DNA of 5,711 nucleotides from JAUVHV01 sp964523875 (GTDB lineage: Bacteria > Omnitrophota > Gorgyraeia > JABMRG01): assembly GCA_964523875.1 (NCBI GenBank), contig CAZGAS010000067.1:1-5711 (forward strand), in the 5' to 3' direction. The position numbers and the translations under genes are program-made. Within the stretch, counting starts at the first letter, position 1, and every line of letters begins with the position of its first letter. Below are positions 1 to 5,711 of this stretch, piece by piece. The notes beneath the pieces are model-generated. The model did no database searches. It was given only the letters and a program-made list of their open reading frames with translations, and was not told the origin of the DNA.

Positions 1-1287
1 GAGGGGCATGGAAATATAGTTATAAATATTAAAAAGGGAATTATCGAAAAATGCGAGCTCCAGATAATCGAGGCACCGCGGTTTTTTGAGGCTATGGTAC
101 GGGGAAGGAGTATATTTGAGGTCCAGCATATAACATCGCGTATATGCGGAATATGCTCAACAGGCCATTGCATGGCATCGATAAAGGCGAGTGAAGCCGC
201 GGCAGGGTTTAAGCCTTCAGAGCAGACCAACGCCTTTAGAAAGCTTCTCTTGCATTATGAAACATTTGATAGCCATCTTTTACATATATACTTTCTTGTC
301 GCGCCGGACGCGATGGGCGCAAAGAGTGTACTGCCGCTTGTTGCGACACACAAGGGTGTAGTACTTCGGGCTCTGAGAATGAAAAAACAATATAGCGATC
401 TGTGCGACATACTTGCCGGAAGGCATACGCACCCGATAACATGTTGTCCGCGGGGCTTTACAAAGCTTCCGACGCAAAAAGAACTAAAGACGATGAGGGA
501 TATCCTAAAGTCTCAGGAAGATGACCTCATGATTACGGTAGATACTATAAAGTCCTTAGCGCCTAAACTTCCCGCTTTTGAACGGGAGACAGAGTATATC
601 GCTTTAACCCATCCTGATGAATACGCTTTTTTAGATGGCGATATAGCCTCAACAGATATCGGCGGCGCTATAAAGCCTTTGGATTACAAACAGGCGATCC
701 ATGAATATCATGTTGCGTACAGTACATCAAAGCATTCTAAGAATAAAAGAGGCTCTTACATGGTTGGCGCCTTGGCAAGGATGAATATCAACTTTGATAA
801 GCTTAATAAATCAGGAAAGTCTGTAGCAAATACACTTGGGTTTAAAACGCCTTGCTATAACCCATATATGAATACAGTCGCGCAGCTTATCGAGATAGCC
901 CATTGTTATGCTGATTCTTTGGCTATCATAGAGCGCTTTATCAGGGATGGCGTGGATTATGATGAGGTTGTAAGTTCGTGGCCAAGGGTAGATGAAAAGG
1001 AGGCCTTTAGCTGTAATGCCGGAAAGGGCGTTGGAGCGATAGAGGCGCCGCGCGGACTTCTTGTTCATGATTATGATATTGACAGCAAGGGTATTGTTAA
1101 TAACGCTAACTGTGCGATACCTACAAACCAGAATTTAGCGAATATAGATCTTGATCTTAAGAAACTGGTTCCTGAGGTCATTAAGAAACCTAAGGAAGAG
1201 ATTACGCTTTTAGCGGAGATGCTGGTAAGGGCATATGACCCGTGTATATCATGCTCGTGCCACATGCTGAATGTAGAATTTAAATAA
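1..1287 (+). CDS. [NiFe]-hydrogenase large (alpha) subunit, group 3-like, 5' end cut by window edge
   Basis: This is the catalytic subunit that binds the Ni-Fe centre and splits or forms H2. The reading frame is open from base 1, so the gene starts left of the window; the ATG at 94 is internal, because the 31 residues before it match the family N-terminus (EGHG, then EAPRFFEAM). Visible length is 428 residues. The N-terminal nickel motif is RICGICSTGH (Cys49, Cys52, His56 in visible numbering). The C-terminal one is DPCISCSCH (Cys415, Cys418, His421), with an extra Cys420 between the usual residues. Seven residues (MLNVEFK) follow the His and are the expected cleaved extension. The phrases IIEAPRFFE, EAPRGLLVH and RAYDPCISCS resemble cytoplasmic group 3 enzymes (sulfhydrogenase HydA or MvhA type); I cannot fix the subgroup. 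In hydBGDA-type operons alpha comes last, so electron-transfer subunits are expected just upstream. The family is certain, the subgroup is inference. Confidence 0.96.
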   Translation, partial: EGHGNIVINIKKGIIEKCELQIIEAPRFFEAMVRGRSIFEVQHITSRICGICSTGHCMASIKASEAAAGFKPSEQTNAFRKLLLHYETFDSHLLHIYFLVAPDAMGAKSVLPLVATHKGVVLRALRMKKQYSDLCDILAGRHTHPITCCPRGFTKLPTQKELKTMRDILKSQEDDLMITVDTIKSLAPKLPAFERETEYIALTHPDEYAFLDGDIASTDIGGAIKPLDYKQAIHEYHVAYSTSKHSKNKRGSYMVGALARMNINFDKLNKSGKSVANTLGFKTPCYNPYMNTVAQLIEIAHCYADSLAIIERFIRDGVDYDEVVSSWPRVDEKEAFSCNAGKGVGAIEAPRGLLVHDYDIDSKGIVNNANCAIPTNQNLANIDLDLKKLVPEVIKKPKEEITLLAEMLVRAYDPCISCSCHMLNVEFK

Positions 1288-1302
1288 TATTATAACCTGC
1301 TA

Positions 1303-1758
1303 ATGCCAAAAAGAACACTCATTATAGGTATTGGCTCTATCCTTCAGGGTGATGACGGGATAGGCCCTCGCGTTATAGACAGGTTGGAGCAGGGGCCCCT
1401 TTCTCCGGGTGTCAAACTGGAGAGGGGGGACCTGTACGGCCTGGACCTCCTGAAATACTTCACTGACTTTGATCGCGTTATCATAATAGACGCGGCAAAA
1501 ATGGGCAAAACGCCCGGTACCATCAAGGTCTTTTCTCCCGCACAGATAAAAAAGGCTTCTTTCGATGATATCTTTTCCAGCCACGGGATAGGGCTATTAG
1601 AGACCTTGACGCTCGCGCAAAATCTGGATATGAATATAGATGTAAGAATAATCGCGATAGAGCCGAAAAATATTGGACACAGTCTGGAACTTAGTGATAA
1701 GATAGAGGCGTGTATACATAGAATAATAATACAAGTAAAGGAGGAGTTACAGGTATGA
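1303..1758 (+). CDS. Hydrogenase maturation endopeptidase (HybD/HycI family, peptidase M52)
   Basis: This is a cytoplasmic protease that, after nickel insertion, cuts the large-subunit precursor behind the last His of the DPCxxCxxH motif so that the active site can close. The 151 residues match the family length (about 150-165). The N-terminus has the signature GIGSILQGDDGIG (residues 9-21). The three nickel-sensing residues known from E. coli HybD (Glu16, Asp62, His93) correspond to Asp18 in DDG, Asp63 in IIIDAAK and His94 in SSHG, so all positions look functional. The gene lies 15 bases after the hydrogenase large subunit, its likely substrate, whose predicted leaving peptide is MLNVEFK. 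I see no clear Shine-Dalgarno before the ATG at 1303, so translation may depend on the upstream gene. Its stop overlaps the next start (ATGA, 1755-1758). Confidence 0.94.
   Translation: MPKRTLIIGIGSILQGDDGIGPRVIDRLEQGPLSPGVKLERGDLYGLDLLKYFTDFDRVIIIDAAKMGKTPGTIKVFSPAQIKKASFDDIFSSHGIGLLETLTLAQNLDMNIDVRIIAIEPKNIGHSLELSDKIEACIHRIIIQVKEELQV
1737..1744 (+). promoter_or_regulatory. Strong Shine-Dalgarno for the porin gene
   Basis: AAAGGAGG lies 10 bases before the ATG at 1755, inside the last codons of the protease gene. It is the only near-perfect ribosome binding site in front of any gene here. It fixes 1755 as the true start of the porin. By contrast I see no such site before the TTG at 1938 or the ATG at 1950, which argues that the barrel piece is not initiated on its own. 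Confidence 0.8.
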
Positions 1759-1934
1759 AGAAACGCATGCTCCCTGTTATCATGCTAGCTATGTTTTTTT
1801 CAGTGGCAACGCTTTCTATCGCCGGCGAAGAACCAACAAAGGCAGAGCTCCTTAAGGAGCTAAAGGAATTGAAGTCAAGAGTGGCTGCGCTGGAAAATGC
1901 CCTTACGCAGGTCAAGGAAAAAGAAGATAAGTAG
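1755..1934 (+). CDS. N-terminal part of OprB-like porin: signal peptide plus coiled coil, ending at an in-frame TAG
   Basis: Fifty-nine codons precede the TAG at 1932-1934. Residues 1-23 form a Sec signal peptide: basic start MKKR, hydrophobic core, and likely signal peptidase I cleavage after SIA (Ala23). Residues 32-53 form a short coiled coil with exact 4-3 spacing of hydrophobic residues (Leu32, Leu36, Leu39, Val43, Leu46, Leu50, Val53). Such a coiled coil before the barrel is common in trimeric outer-membrane porins. The start overlaps the protease stop and has a strong ribosome binding site. The frame continues directly into the barrel at 1938, so I read this as the front of one 460-residue porin and not as an independent small secreted protein. 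If translation does stop at the TAG, the product would be a free periplasmic coiled-coil peptide of about 36 residues. Confidence 0.8.
   Translation: MKKRMLPVIMLAMFFSVATLSIAGEEPTKAELLKELKELKSRVAALENALTQVKEKEDK
1932..1934 (+). other. In-frame TAG splitting the porin gene
   Basis: This single amber codon (AAG TAG CCT) is codon 60 of the frame starting at 1755, and the frame then stays open to 3137. It lies just after the coiled coil. The five other gene ends in the window use TAA or TGA, and no other TAG occurs inside a gene frame. The change could be a point mutation, an assembly error or a recoded codon; the sequence alone does not decide. Confidence 0.9.
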
Positions 1935-1937
1935 CCT

Positions 1938-3137
1938 TTGACAAAGTCTATGGAGGTAGATATAGAAAAACGCGTGGAAAAGCATGTCCTTGGCAAGATA
2001 GAGGACGATATAAAGAATAAGGCAGCTATTAATTCGCTGGGGCTTAAGTTAGGCATAGCTGCGACAATGATTGTGCAGGGCGGCATTGACGCGAATCGTG
2101 TTTCTGATAATAAAGATGATGTAACTGCCGGCAGTTACCAGGTTGATATCCAGTTTGAAAAAGAGTTTCAGGATTATGGCTATGGTTTTGCGCAGATAGA
2201 GGCCGGAGATGGTGTTGGTGTTATGGATTCACTTGAAGTATTTTCTAATGTTGATAACAACAATGACGATACAAATAATAATGTGGAGCTTACCAAATTC
2301 TGGTACGAGCAGCTTCTTTTTGATAAACAGATATCACTCGCGGCAGGTAAATGGGATCCGACAGATGTTGTTGATACAAACCTGTTAGCAGGCGATGACT
2401 CAAGGCAGTTCCTAGCGGAGATATTTAATAATGCCCCAACATTTGACAGGCCAAGCAAGGCCCCCGGCATATGGGCCAGGGTCAGGCCGAAGGACCTGCA
2501 ATGGTTGGAATTACAGGCGCAGGTTTTTACGGGTGACGGGGAATGGGATAATATGGCCGATCATCTTGAAGTTACGCCGGAGGTGACATTTAAGCCTAAG
2601 TTTGGGGATGGCCTTATAGGAAATTATAGGGTTTATGGCTGGTTAAGAAACACAAATTATATTAAATGGAGTGACCCTACTGATACATCGGAGAATAGGT
2701 ACGGGCTTGGAGTTAGTATTGACCAACAGGTTACAGATGTTCTTGGAGTCTTTGGCCGTTATGGCTGGGCTGATCCCGATCTCTATGATCCTGAAGTTAC
2801 CTCATCCAGCGGCGCTAATTTTTCTATTGAGCATACCTGGTCAGCAGGTTTAGCGGTTTCTGGAAAATTATGGGGCAGAGAGAATGACCATCTGGGCTTA
2901 GCGTGCGGTATGGTGATGCCGAGTGATGAGTATAAGAAGTATGGCGGGGTGGGCCTTGAGGCTGATGATGAGGGCCATGCGGAGCTTTATTACAGTTGGT
3001 ACGTAAATCGATATTTCGCATTCTCCCCGGATCTGCAGTTTGTATGGAACCCTTTTGGCAATGATTATATTGTAGACGGGGAACGAAGGGATCAGACTAT
3101 AACTGTTATAGGTTGCAGAGGCCACCTTGATTTTTAA
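1938..3137 (+). CDS. OprB-like outer-membrane porin, barrel part downstream of the in-frame TAG
   Basis: This part encodes the membrane-spanning barrel of a carbohydrate-porin-like protein, which would let small solutes pass the outer membrane. The 399 residues begin with a charged helical linker (about residues 5-35). Alternating polar and hydrophobic beta strands rich in Tyr, Trp and Gly follow (for example YGFAQIEAG, YRVYGWLRN, VFGRYGW). Near the end, ELYYSWYV (349-356) and SPDLQFVWNP (363-372) match the typical last strands of OprB proteins, and the final residue is Phe, the usual outer-membrane insertion signal. It lacks its own signal peptide and ribosome binding site, and the TTG at 1938 is a poor start, so it is the continuation of the piece beginning at 1755. 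Its substrate is unknown. The barrel itself shows no further damage, which speaks against an old pseudogene. A phosphate-selective porin is a less likely alternative. Confidence 0.85.
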   Translation: MTKSMEVDIEKRVEKHVLGKIEDDIKNKAAINSLGLKLGIAATMIVQGGIDANRVSDNKDDVTAGSYQVDIQFEKEFQDYGYGFAQIEAGDGVGVMDSLEVFSNVDNNNDDTNNNVELTKFWYEQLLFDKQISLAAGKWDPTDVVDTNLLAGDDSRQFLAEIFNNAPTFDRPSKAPGIWARVRPKDLQWLELQAQVFTGDGEWDNMADHLEVTPEVTFKPKFGDGLIGNYRVYGWLRNTNYIKWSDPTDTSENRYGLGVSIDQQVTDVLGVFGRYGWADPDLYDPEVTSSSGANFSIEHTWSAGLAVSGKLWGRENDHLGLACGMVMPSDEYKKYGGVGLEADDEGHAELYYSWYVNRYFAFSPDLQFVWNPFGNDYIVDGERRDQTITVIGCRGHLDF

Positions 3138-3168
3138 AGGGGGACGGTTTTAAAGGGGGCACCCCTTT
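3132..3168 (+). repeat. Tandem 12-base direct repeat with hairpin after the porin gene
   Basis: TTTTAAAGGGGG occurs twice (3132-3143 and 3148-3159), separated by ACGG, and the first copy overlaps the porin stop codon. The second copy forms a perfect 7-bp hairpin: AAAGGGG (3152-3158), loop GCA, CCCCTTT (3162-3168). The first copy could pair with the same right arm instead. It may act as a weak transcript end or stabilising hairpin, but no proper T-run follows. The string GGGGACGGTT (3140-3149) resembles REP-like palindromes linked to RAYT transposases in several bacteria; that link is from memory and is tentative. Confidence 0.55.
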
Positions 3169-3197
3169 CAGTTTGTAAACAGTCTCTTTCGAACACT

Positions 3198-4130
3198 ATG
3201 AAAGTACTCATAACAGGAGCAACAGGTTTTATAGGTAAAAGGTTATCAGAACGCCTTGTGCAGAGGGGCAATGAAGTTATCTGTACAGGGCGTATGCTAT
3301 CTAAGCTAGGTTCCCTCCTAGATAAAGTAAGTCCAATACGCTTAGATATAGAAAACCTGAGCGCGTTAAGAGACGTATTGGCCAGGACAAGGCCTGATAT
3401 AGTATTTCATTGCGCCGCGCTTGTAGATAACTCTTCTCTTGATAAGCTTATGCGTGTTAACAGGGATGGCACCCGTAATCTTCTCGATGCCTGTGCTAAG
3501 GAATCGATAGAAAAAGTAGTATACTTAAGCTCAATTGCGGTTATAAGTGGTAATTCCCAAACCCCGCTTACTGACAATCTTCCTTATAGCGCTACAAATC
3601 GATACGGAGTCTCTAAGATAGAAGCGGAAAAGATAGCGCTCTCTTATCGGAAAGAGGGGCGAAAGATAGCCATTATAAGGCCTGTTATGGTTTATGGTGA
3701 GGATGAACCGCATCTTTTCGGGCTTTTGTCCAGTCTTATCCGATGGCGCGTGCTTCCTATTGTGGGCCCGGGGCATAACAGGCTCCAGCTTGTTTGTGTG
3801 GATAACGTAGTGGACCTTATGATGCTTGCCTTAGATAGGAACGAGACATATGAAGGAACATATATTATCGCGGATAAAGAGGCATTAAACATTAGGGAAC
3901 TTTTTGAGTATATGGCAAAGGTCCAAGGCGCCAGAGGCCCTTTTATTATCCCTGAGAACCTGGCATCTCTTTTAGCGCTAATACCGTTTATAGGACGTAG
4001 GTTATCATTCTTTGGAAAAGACAGGGCCTATAGTATACAGAGGATAAAGGAGAAATTAGGATACGTTCCAAGAATATCAGTATATGACGGTTTGAAAAAG
4101 GCTCTTCTCTCGTATGGCAAAAAAATTTAA
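3198..4130 (+). CDS. NAD(P)-dependent epimerase/dehydratase (extended SDR family)
   Basis: This is a cytoplasmic Rossmann-fold oxidoreductase acting on a nucleotide sugar or a related carbonyl/alcohol substrate. The 310 residues are the usual length. TGATGFIG (residues 6-13) is the glycine-rich cofactor loop. Asp50 ends the second acidic patch, and HCAALVD (71-77) is the usual stretch by the cofactor. Catalytic residues are Ser111/Ser112 in YLSS and the pair Tyr136-Lys140 in YGVSK. RPVMVYG (161-167) and VDNVVD (201-206) are extended-SDR signatures. The C-terminal helix (about 275-303, KEKLGYVPRISVYDGLKKAL) is the common substrate-domain ending. The first beta strand starts at once at the ATG, so the start is well placed, though no ribosome binding site is visible. 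It overlaps the next gene by 17 bases. Related proteins are annotated as UDP-sugar epimerases, dihydroflavonol-4-reductase-like or 3-beta-hydroxysteroid dehydrogenase-like; the substrate cannot be told. Confidence 0.93.
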   Translation: MKVLITGATGFIGKRLSERLVQRGNEVICTGRMLSKLGSLLDKVSPIRLDIENLSALRDVLARTRPDIVFHCAALVDNSSLDKLMRVNRDGTRNLLDACAKESIEKVVYLSSIAVISGNSQTPLTDNLPYSATNRYGVSKIEAEKIALSYRKEGRKIAIIRPVMVYGEDEPHLFGLLSSLIRWRVLPIVGPGHNRLQLVCVDNVVDLMMLALDRNETYEGTYIIADKEALNIRELFEYMAKVQGARGPFIIPENLASLLALIPFIGRRLSFFGKDRAYSIQRIKEKLGYVPRISVYDGLKKALLSYGKKI

Positions 4131-5445
4131 TCCCCCTAAAAAAGATATATTAGAGCAGGTTGTCGCTGACAAAAAGGGAAATATATATACTATCCCCTAT
4201 CTTCAGGCCACTGGCATGAAAGGGGGGTTATTTTTTAAGCTCTCCAAAAAAGATATTATTGAACTTCCCCATAGCAGTGAGTTATTTATCATGCCGCAAA
4301 GGCTTGCTGTTAGCTATTCCCACGAGGCAGGAGGCCTTGTAGCAGTAGCTAAGAATCCGTTTTCCGAAAAAGAAGAACCTTGTTTCGCGGTTTCCGCTTT
4401 TATCTCACCGGGATATACCATAACATATAATGCCTCATATGTAGAAACGCCGGATTCAAAAATTTTACCGCTTTTCTCGTATGCCGCGGTCTGTTTTTAC
4501 AGGAACAAATTTTATGTTTCAGCTATAAGGGTAGATAGGGAGTTACGCCAGGATTTACGCTTTATGGATATCAAAAAAGTAAAAAAAGGCATACAACCGA
4601 CAAGAAGGCTCTTTCCTAAAAACAGGCTTTTTACACATCTGGAAAAGTGCGCTCTCTGCTATAATTGCCCTGCCGCGAAAAATCTTTTTCTTAAAAGGTA
4701 TGAGGGCCCGCTTCCTACTTCACCAACATGCAATTCACGCTGTATAGGATGCATATCGTATCAACCGGATAAGAAGTGTCCAATAACACAGCCTAGAATA
4801 AAATTTGTGCCTACACCGAAAGAGATTGCCCAGGTGGCGCTTTTTCATATAGGCAATGTAAAGGATCCGGTAGTAAGTTTTGGACAGGGATGTGAGGGTG
4901 AGCCCCTTTTATCTGGCAGTGTTATTGAAGACGCTATAAAGATTATACGAGCTAAGACAGGCAAAGGCATTATAAACATTAATACAAACGCTAGCAGGCC
5001 GGAGATAGTCAAAAGGTTGCTTAAAGCAGGCCTGAACAGTATTCGAGTAAGTATAAATAGCGCGCAGGAGAAGTATTATAGCAGGTATTACAGGCCAAAA
5101 GGTTACAGGTTCAGCGATGTGCTTAGATCTATAAAAATAGCCAAGGATATGGGTGGTTTTGTATCACTGAATTATCTGGTTTTACCCGGTTTTACTGATT
5201 CTGAAGAAGAATTTATCTGTTTTAGTAAATTCTTGCGCGCGCATAAGGTTGATATGGTCCAACTGAGAAATTTGAATATTGACCCCATGTACTATTTTAA
5301 GGAGATAGAATTTTCACCTGATATCGATAAGTTATATGGTATCAGGGAAGTTGTTAGCGCCTTAAAAAAACAATTTCCACGTCTTATGCTTGGCTATTTT
5401 AACCCCTCAAGAAGCAGAATCACCCGTTTTAAACACGCTACATAA
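4114..5445 (+). CDS. Radical SAM protein with additional cysteine cluster, function unknown
   Basis: This is a 443-residue enzyme that should bind a [4Fe-4S] cluster and S-adenosylmethionine. The radical SAM motif is CX3CX2C (Cys206, Cys210, Cys213). GCEGEPLL (259-266) is the SAM-binding GEP motif. The TIM-barrel strands INTNAS (288-293) and IRVSINSAQEKYYSRYYRP (310-328) resemble activating and cofactor-type radical SAM enzymes. A second set, CX2CX2C at Cys179, Cys182 and Cys185, lies just before the core, and Cys222 just after, which could hold another Fe-S cluster. Residues 1-170 form a separate N-terminal domain, rich in beta strands, that I do not recognise. The start at 4114 lies inside the end of the SDR gene, so the two are probably co-translated. 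The family is clear but the substrate is not; I would not assign a pathway. Confidence 0.9.
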   Translation: MAKKFNPPKKDILEQVVADKKGNIYTIPYLQATGMKGGLFFKLSKKDIIELPHSSELFIMPQRLAVSYSHEAGGLVAVAKNPFSEKEEPCFAVSAFISPGYTITYNASYVETPDSKILPLFSYAAVCFYRNKFYVSAIRVDRELRQDLRFMDIKKVKKGIQPTRRLFPKNRLFTHLEKCALCYNCPAAKNLFLKRYEGPLPTSPTCNSRCIGCISYQPDKKCPITQPRIKFVPTPKEIAQVALFHIGNVKDPVVSFGQGCEGEPLLSGSVIEDAIKIIRAKTGKGIININTNASRPEIVKRLLKAGLNSIRVSINSAQEKYYSRYYRPKGYRFSDVLRSIKIAKDMGGFVSLNYLVLPGFTDSEEEFICFSKFLRAHKVDMVQLRNLNIDPMYYFKEIEFSPDIDKLYGIREVVSALKKQFPRLMLGYFNPSRSRITRFKHAT

Positions 5446-5462
5446 GAATACTATTCTAAATG

Positions 5463-5622
5463 TTCCGCAGACCTTGGCGTAATTTTCGCAGGAGCGCTCG
5501 AAAACCCCAGCGTGGTTTTCTCGTTTTGTTTTGTTACTCATTTATATAACTTAAACAACATGGAAAAACCATGCCATTCGTAACAAAAAAGTCCTGCTAT
5601 AATCACCCCAAGGTCTGGGGAA
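5463..5622. repeat. 160-base inverted-repeat element with predicted three-way-junction fold
   Basis: The outer arms 5463-5493 and 5592-5622 are inverted copies: 26 of 31 positions pair, including an unbroken 10-bp run (5468-5477 with 5608-5617). Between them lie a 7-bp hairpin (GAAAACC 5500-5506 with GGTTTTC 5514-5520) and a 9-bp stem (TTTTGTTAC 5529-5537 with GTAACAAAA 5580-5588) that itself holds a 5-bp hairpin (CATGG 5559-5563 with CCATG 5569-5573). Only 3 to 8 bases join the stems. It may be a MITE-like non-autonomous mobile repeat, a structured RNA, or a DNA cruciform. I see no clear target duplication (AAAT occurs at both edges, which is weak) and no transposase in the window. Confidence 0.7.
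5500..5532 (+). terminator. Possible intrinsic terminator after the SDR-radical SAM operon
   Basis: A 7-bp stem (5500-5506 with 5514-5520, loop CCAGCGT) is followed by a T-rich stretch (5521-5532, TCGTTTTGTTTT). It lies 55 bases after the radical SAM stop, a usual place for transcript ends. The stem is short and the tail is broken by C and G, so strength is doubtful. It is also one branch of the larger inverted-repeat element. Confidence 0.4.
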
Positions 5623-5711
5623 AATCCACGTTCATGCGCAATTGCTGCAACACCATTTTGAATCTGCTACCAAAATATTATATTTACATATCTATAAGTA
5701 ATAGTGTATAA

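Noticed and set aside
1691..2086. 131-codon open frame on the - strand
   Set aside because: It is antisense to the protease end and porin start, with Ser/Phe-rich low-complexity sequence; the + strand frame has clear family features.
3171..3180. Small palindrome GTTTGTAAAC as a possible operator before the SDR gene
   Set aside because: Only a 4-base half-site with no second copy and no clear promoter elements near it.
5561..5576. Sigma-54-like promoter on the - strand (TGGCAT ... TTCCA)
   Set aside because: The invariant GC of the -12 element is CC here, the bases are part of the CATGG/CCATG hairpin, and no - strand gene lies in its path.
5446..5583. C-terminal extension of the radical SAM protein by readthrough of its TAA
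   Set aside because: The open frame runs through the inverted-repeat element; an open stretch of 45 codons can occur by chance and nothing suggests recoding at the TAA.
5460..5625. Integron attC site or CRISPR repeat
   Set aside because: There is no paired RYYYAAC/GTTRRRY core at the element edges, no integrase and no regularly spaced repeats.
5571..5711. 46-codon open frame on the + strand ending exactly at the window edge
   Set aside because: It starts inside the hairpin of the inverted-repeat element, has no ribosome binding site, matches nothing I recognise, and its AT-rich second half reads as low-complexity Ile/Tyr/Ser.

Overview
The window looks like a piece of a Gram-negative, probably anaerobic bacterium. 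It has an outer-membrane beta-barrel protein, a [NiFe]-hydrogenase of the cytoplasmic group 3 kind, and a radical SAM enzyme with extra cysteines. AT-leaning codon use and the gene mix would fit an uncultivated lineage such as Omnitrophota, but that is a guess from style and not a demonstrated assignment. All convincing genes are on the + strand.

Region 1 (1-1758) holds the 3' nearly complete part of a [NiFe]-hydrogenase large subunit. It runs off the left edge, but the first visible residues (EGHG) are already close to the family N-terminus. Fifteen bases later comes its C-terminal processing endopeptidase (HybD/HycI family). The large subunit still carries the C-terminal extension that this protease class removes, so enzyme and substrate are side by side.

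Region 2 (1737-3168) holds an OprB-like outer-membrane porin whose start codon overlaps the protease stop (ATGA) behind a strong Shine-Dalgarno sequence. Signal peptide and coiled coil (1755-1934) are separated from the barrel (1938-3137) by one in-frame TAG codon. Both halves are in the same frame and only the first half has a start signal, so this is one gene with either a nonsense mutation, a sequence error or a recoded amber codon. A direct repeat plus a small hairpin follows the stop.

Region 3 (3198-5445) holds an NAD(P)-dependent epimerase/dehydratase of the extended SDR family. It overlaps by 17 bases a radical SAM protein with a CX3CX2C site and a second cysteine set. The overlap indicates co-expression; the shared pathway is unknown.

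Region 4 (5446-5711) has no convincing gene but holds the most striking non-coding structure of the window. A 31-base inverted repeat (26 of 31 positions pair, 5463-5493 with 5592-5622) encloses two further hairpins and predicts a compact three-way-junction fold of 160 bases. It could be a small non-autonomous mobile repeat, a structured RNA, or an elaborate 3' end for the upstream operon. The remainder (5623-5711) is AT-rich, with an 8-base palindrome GCAATTGC at 5638-5645 and nothing else I can name.
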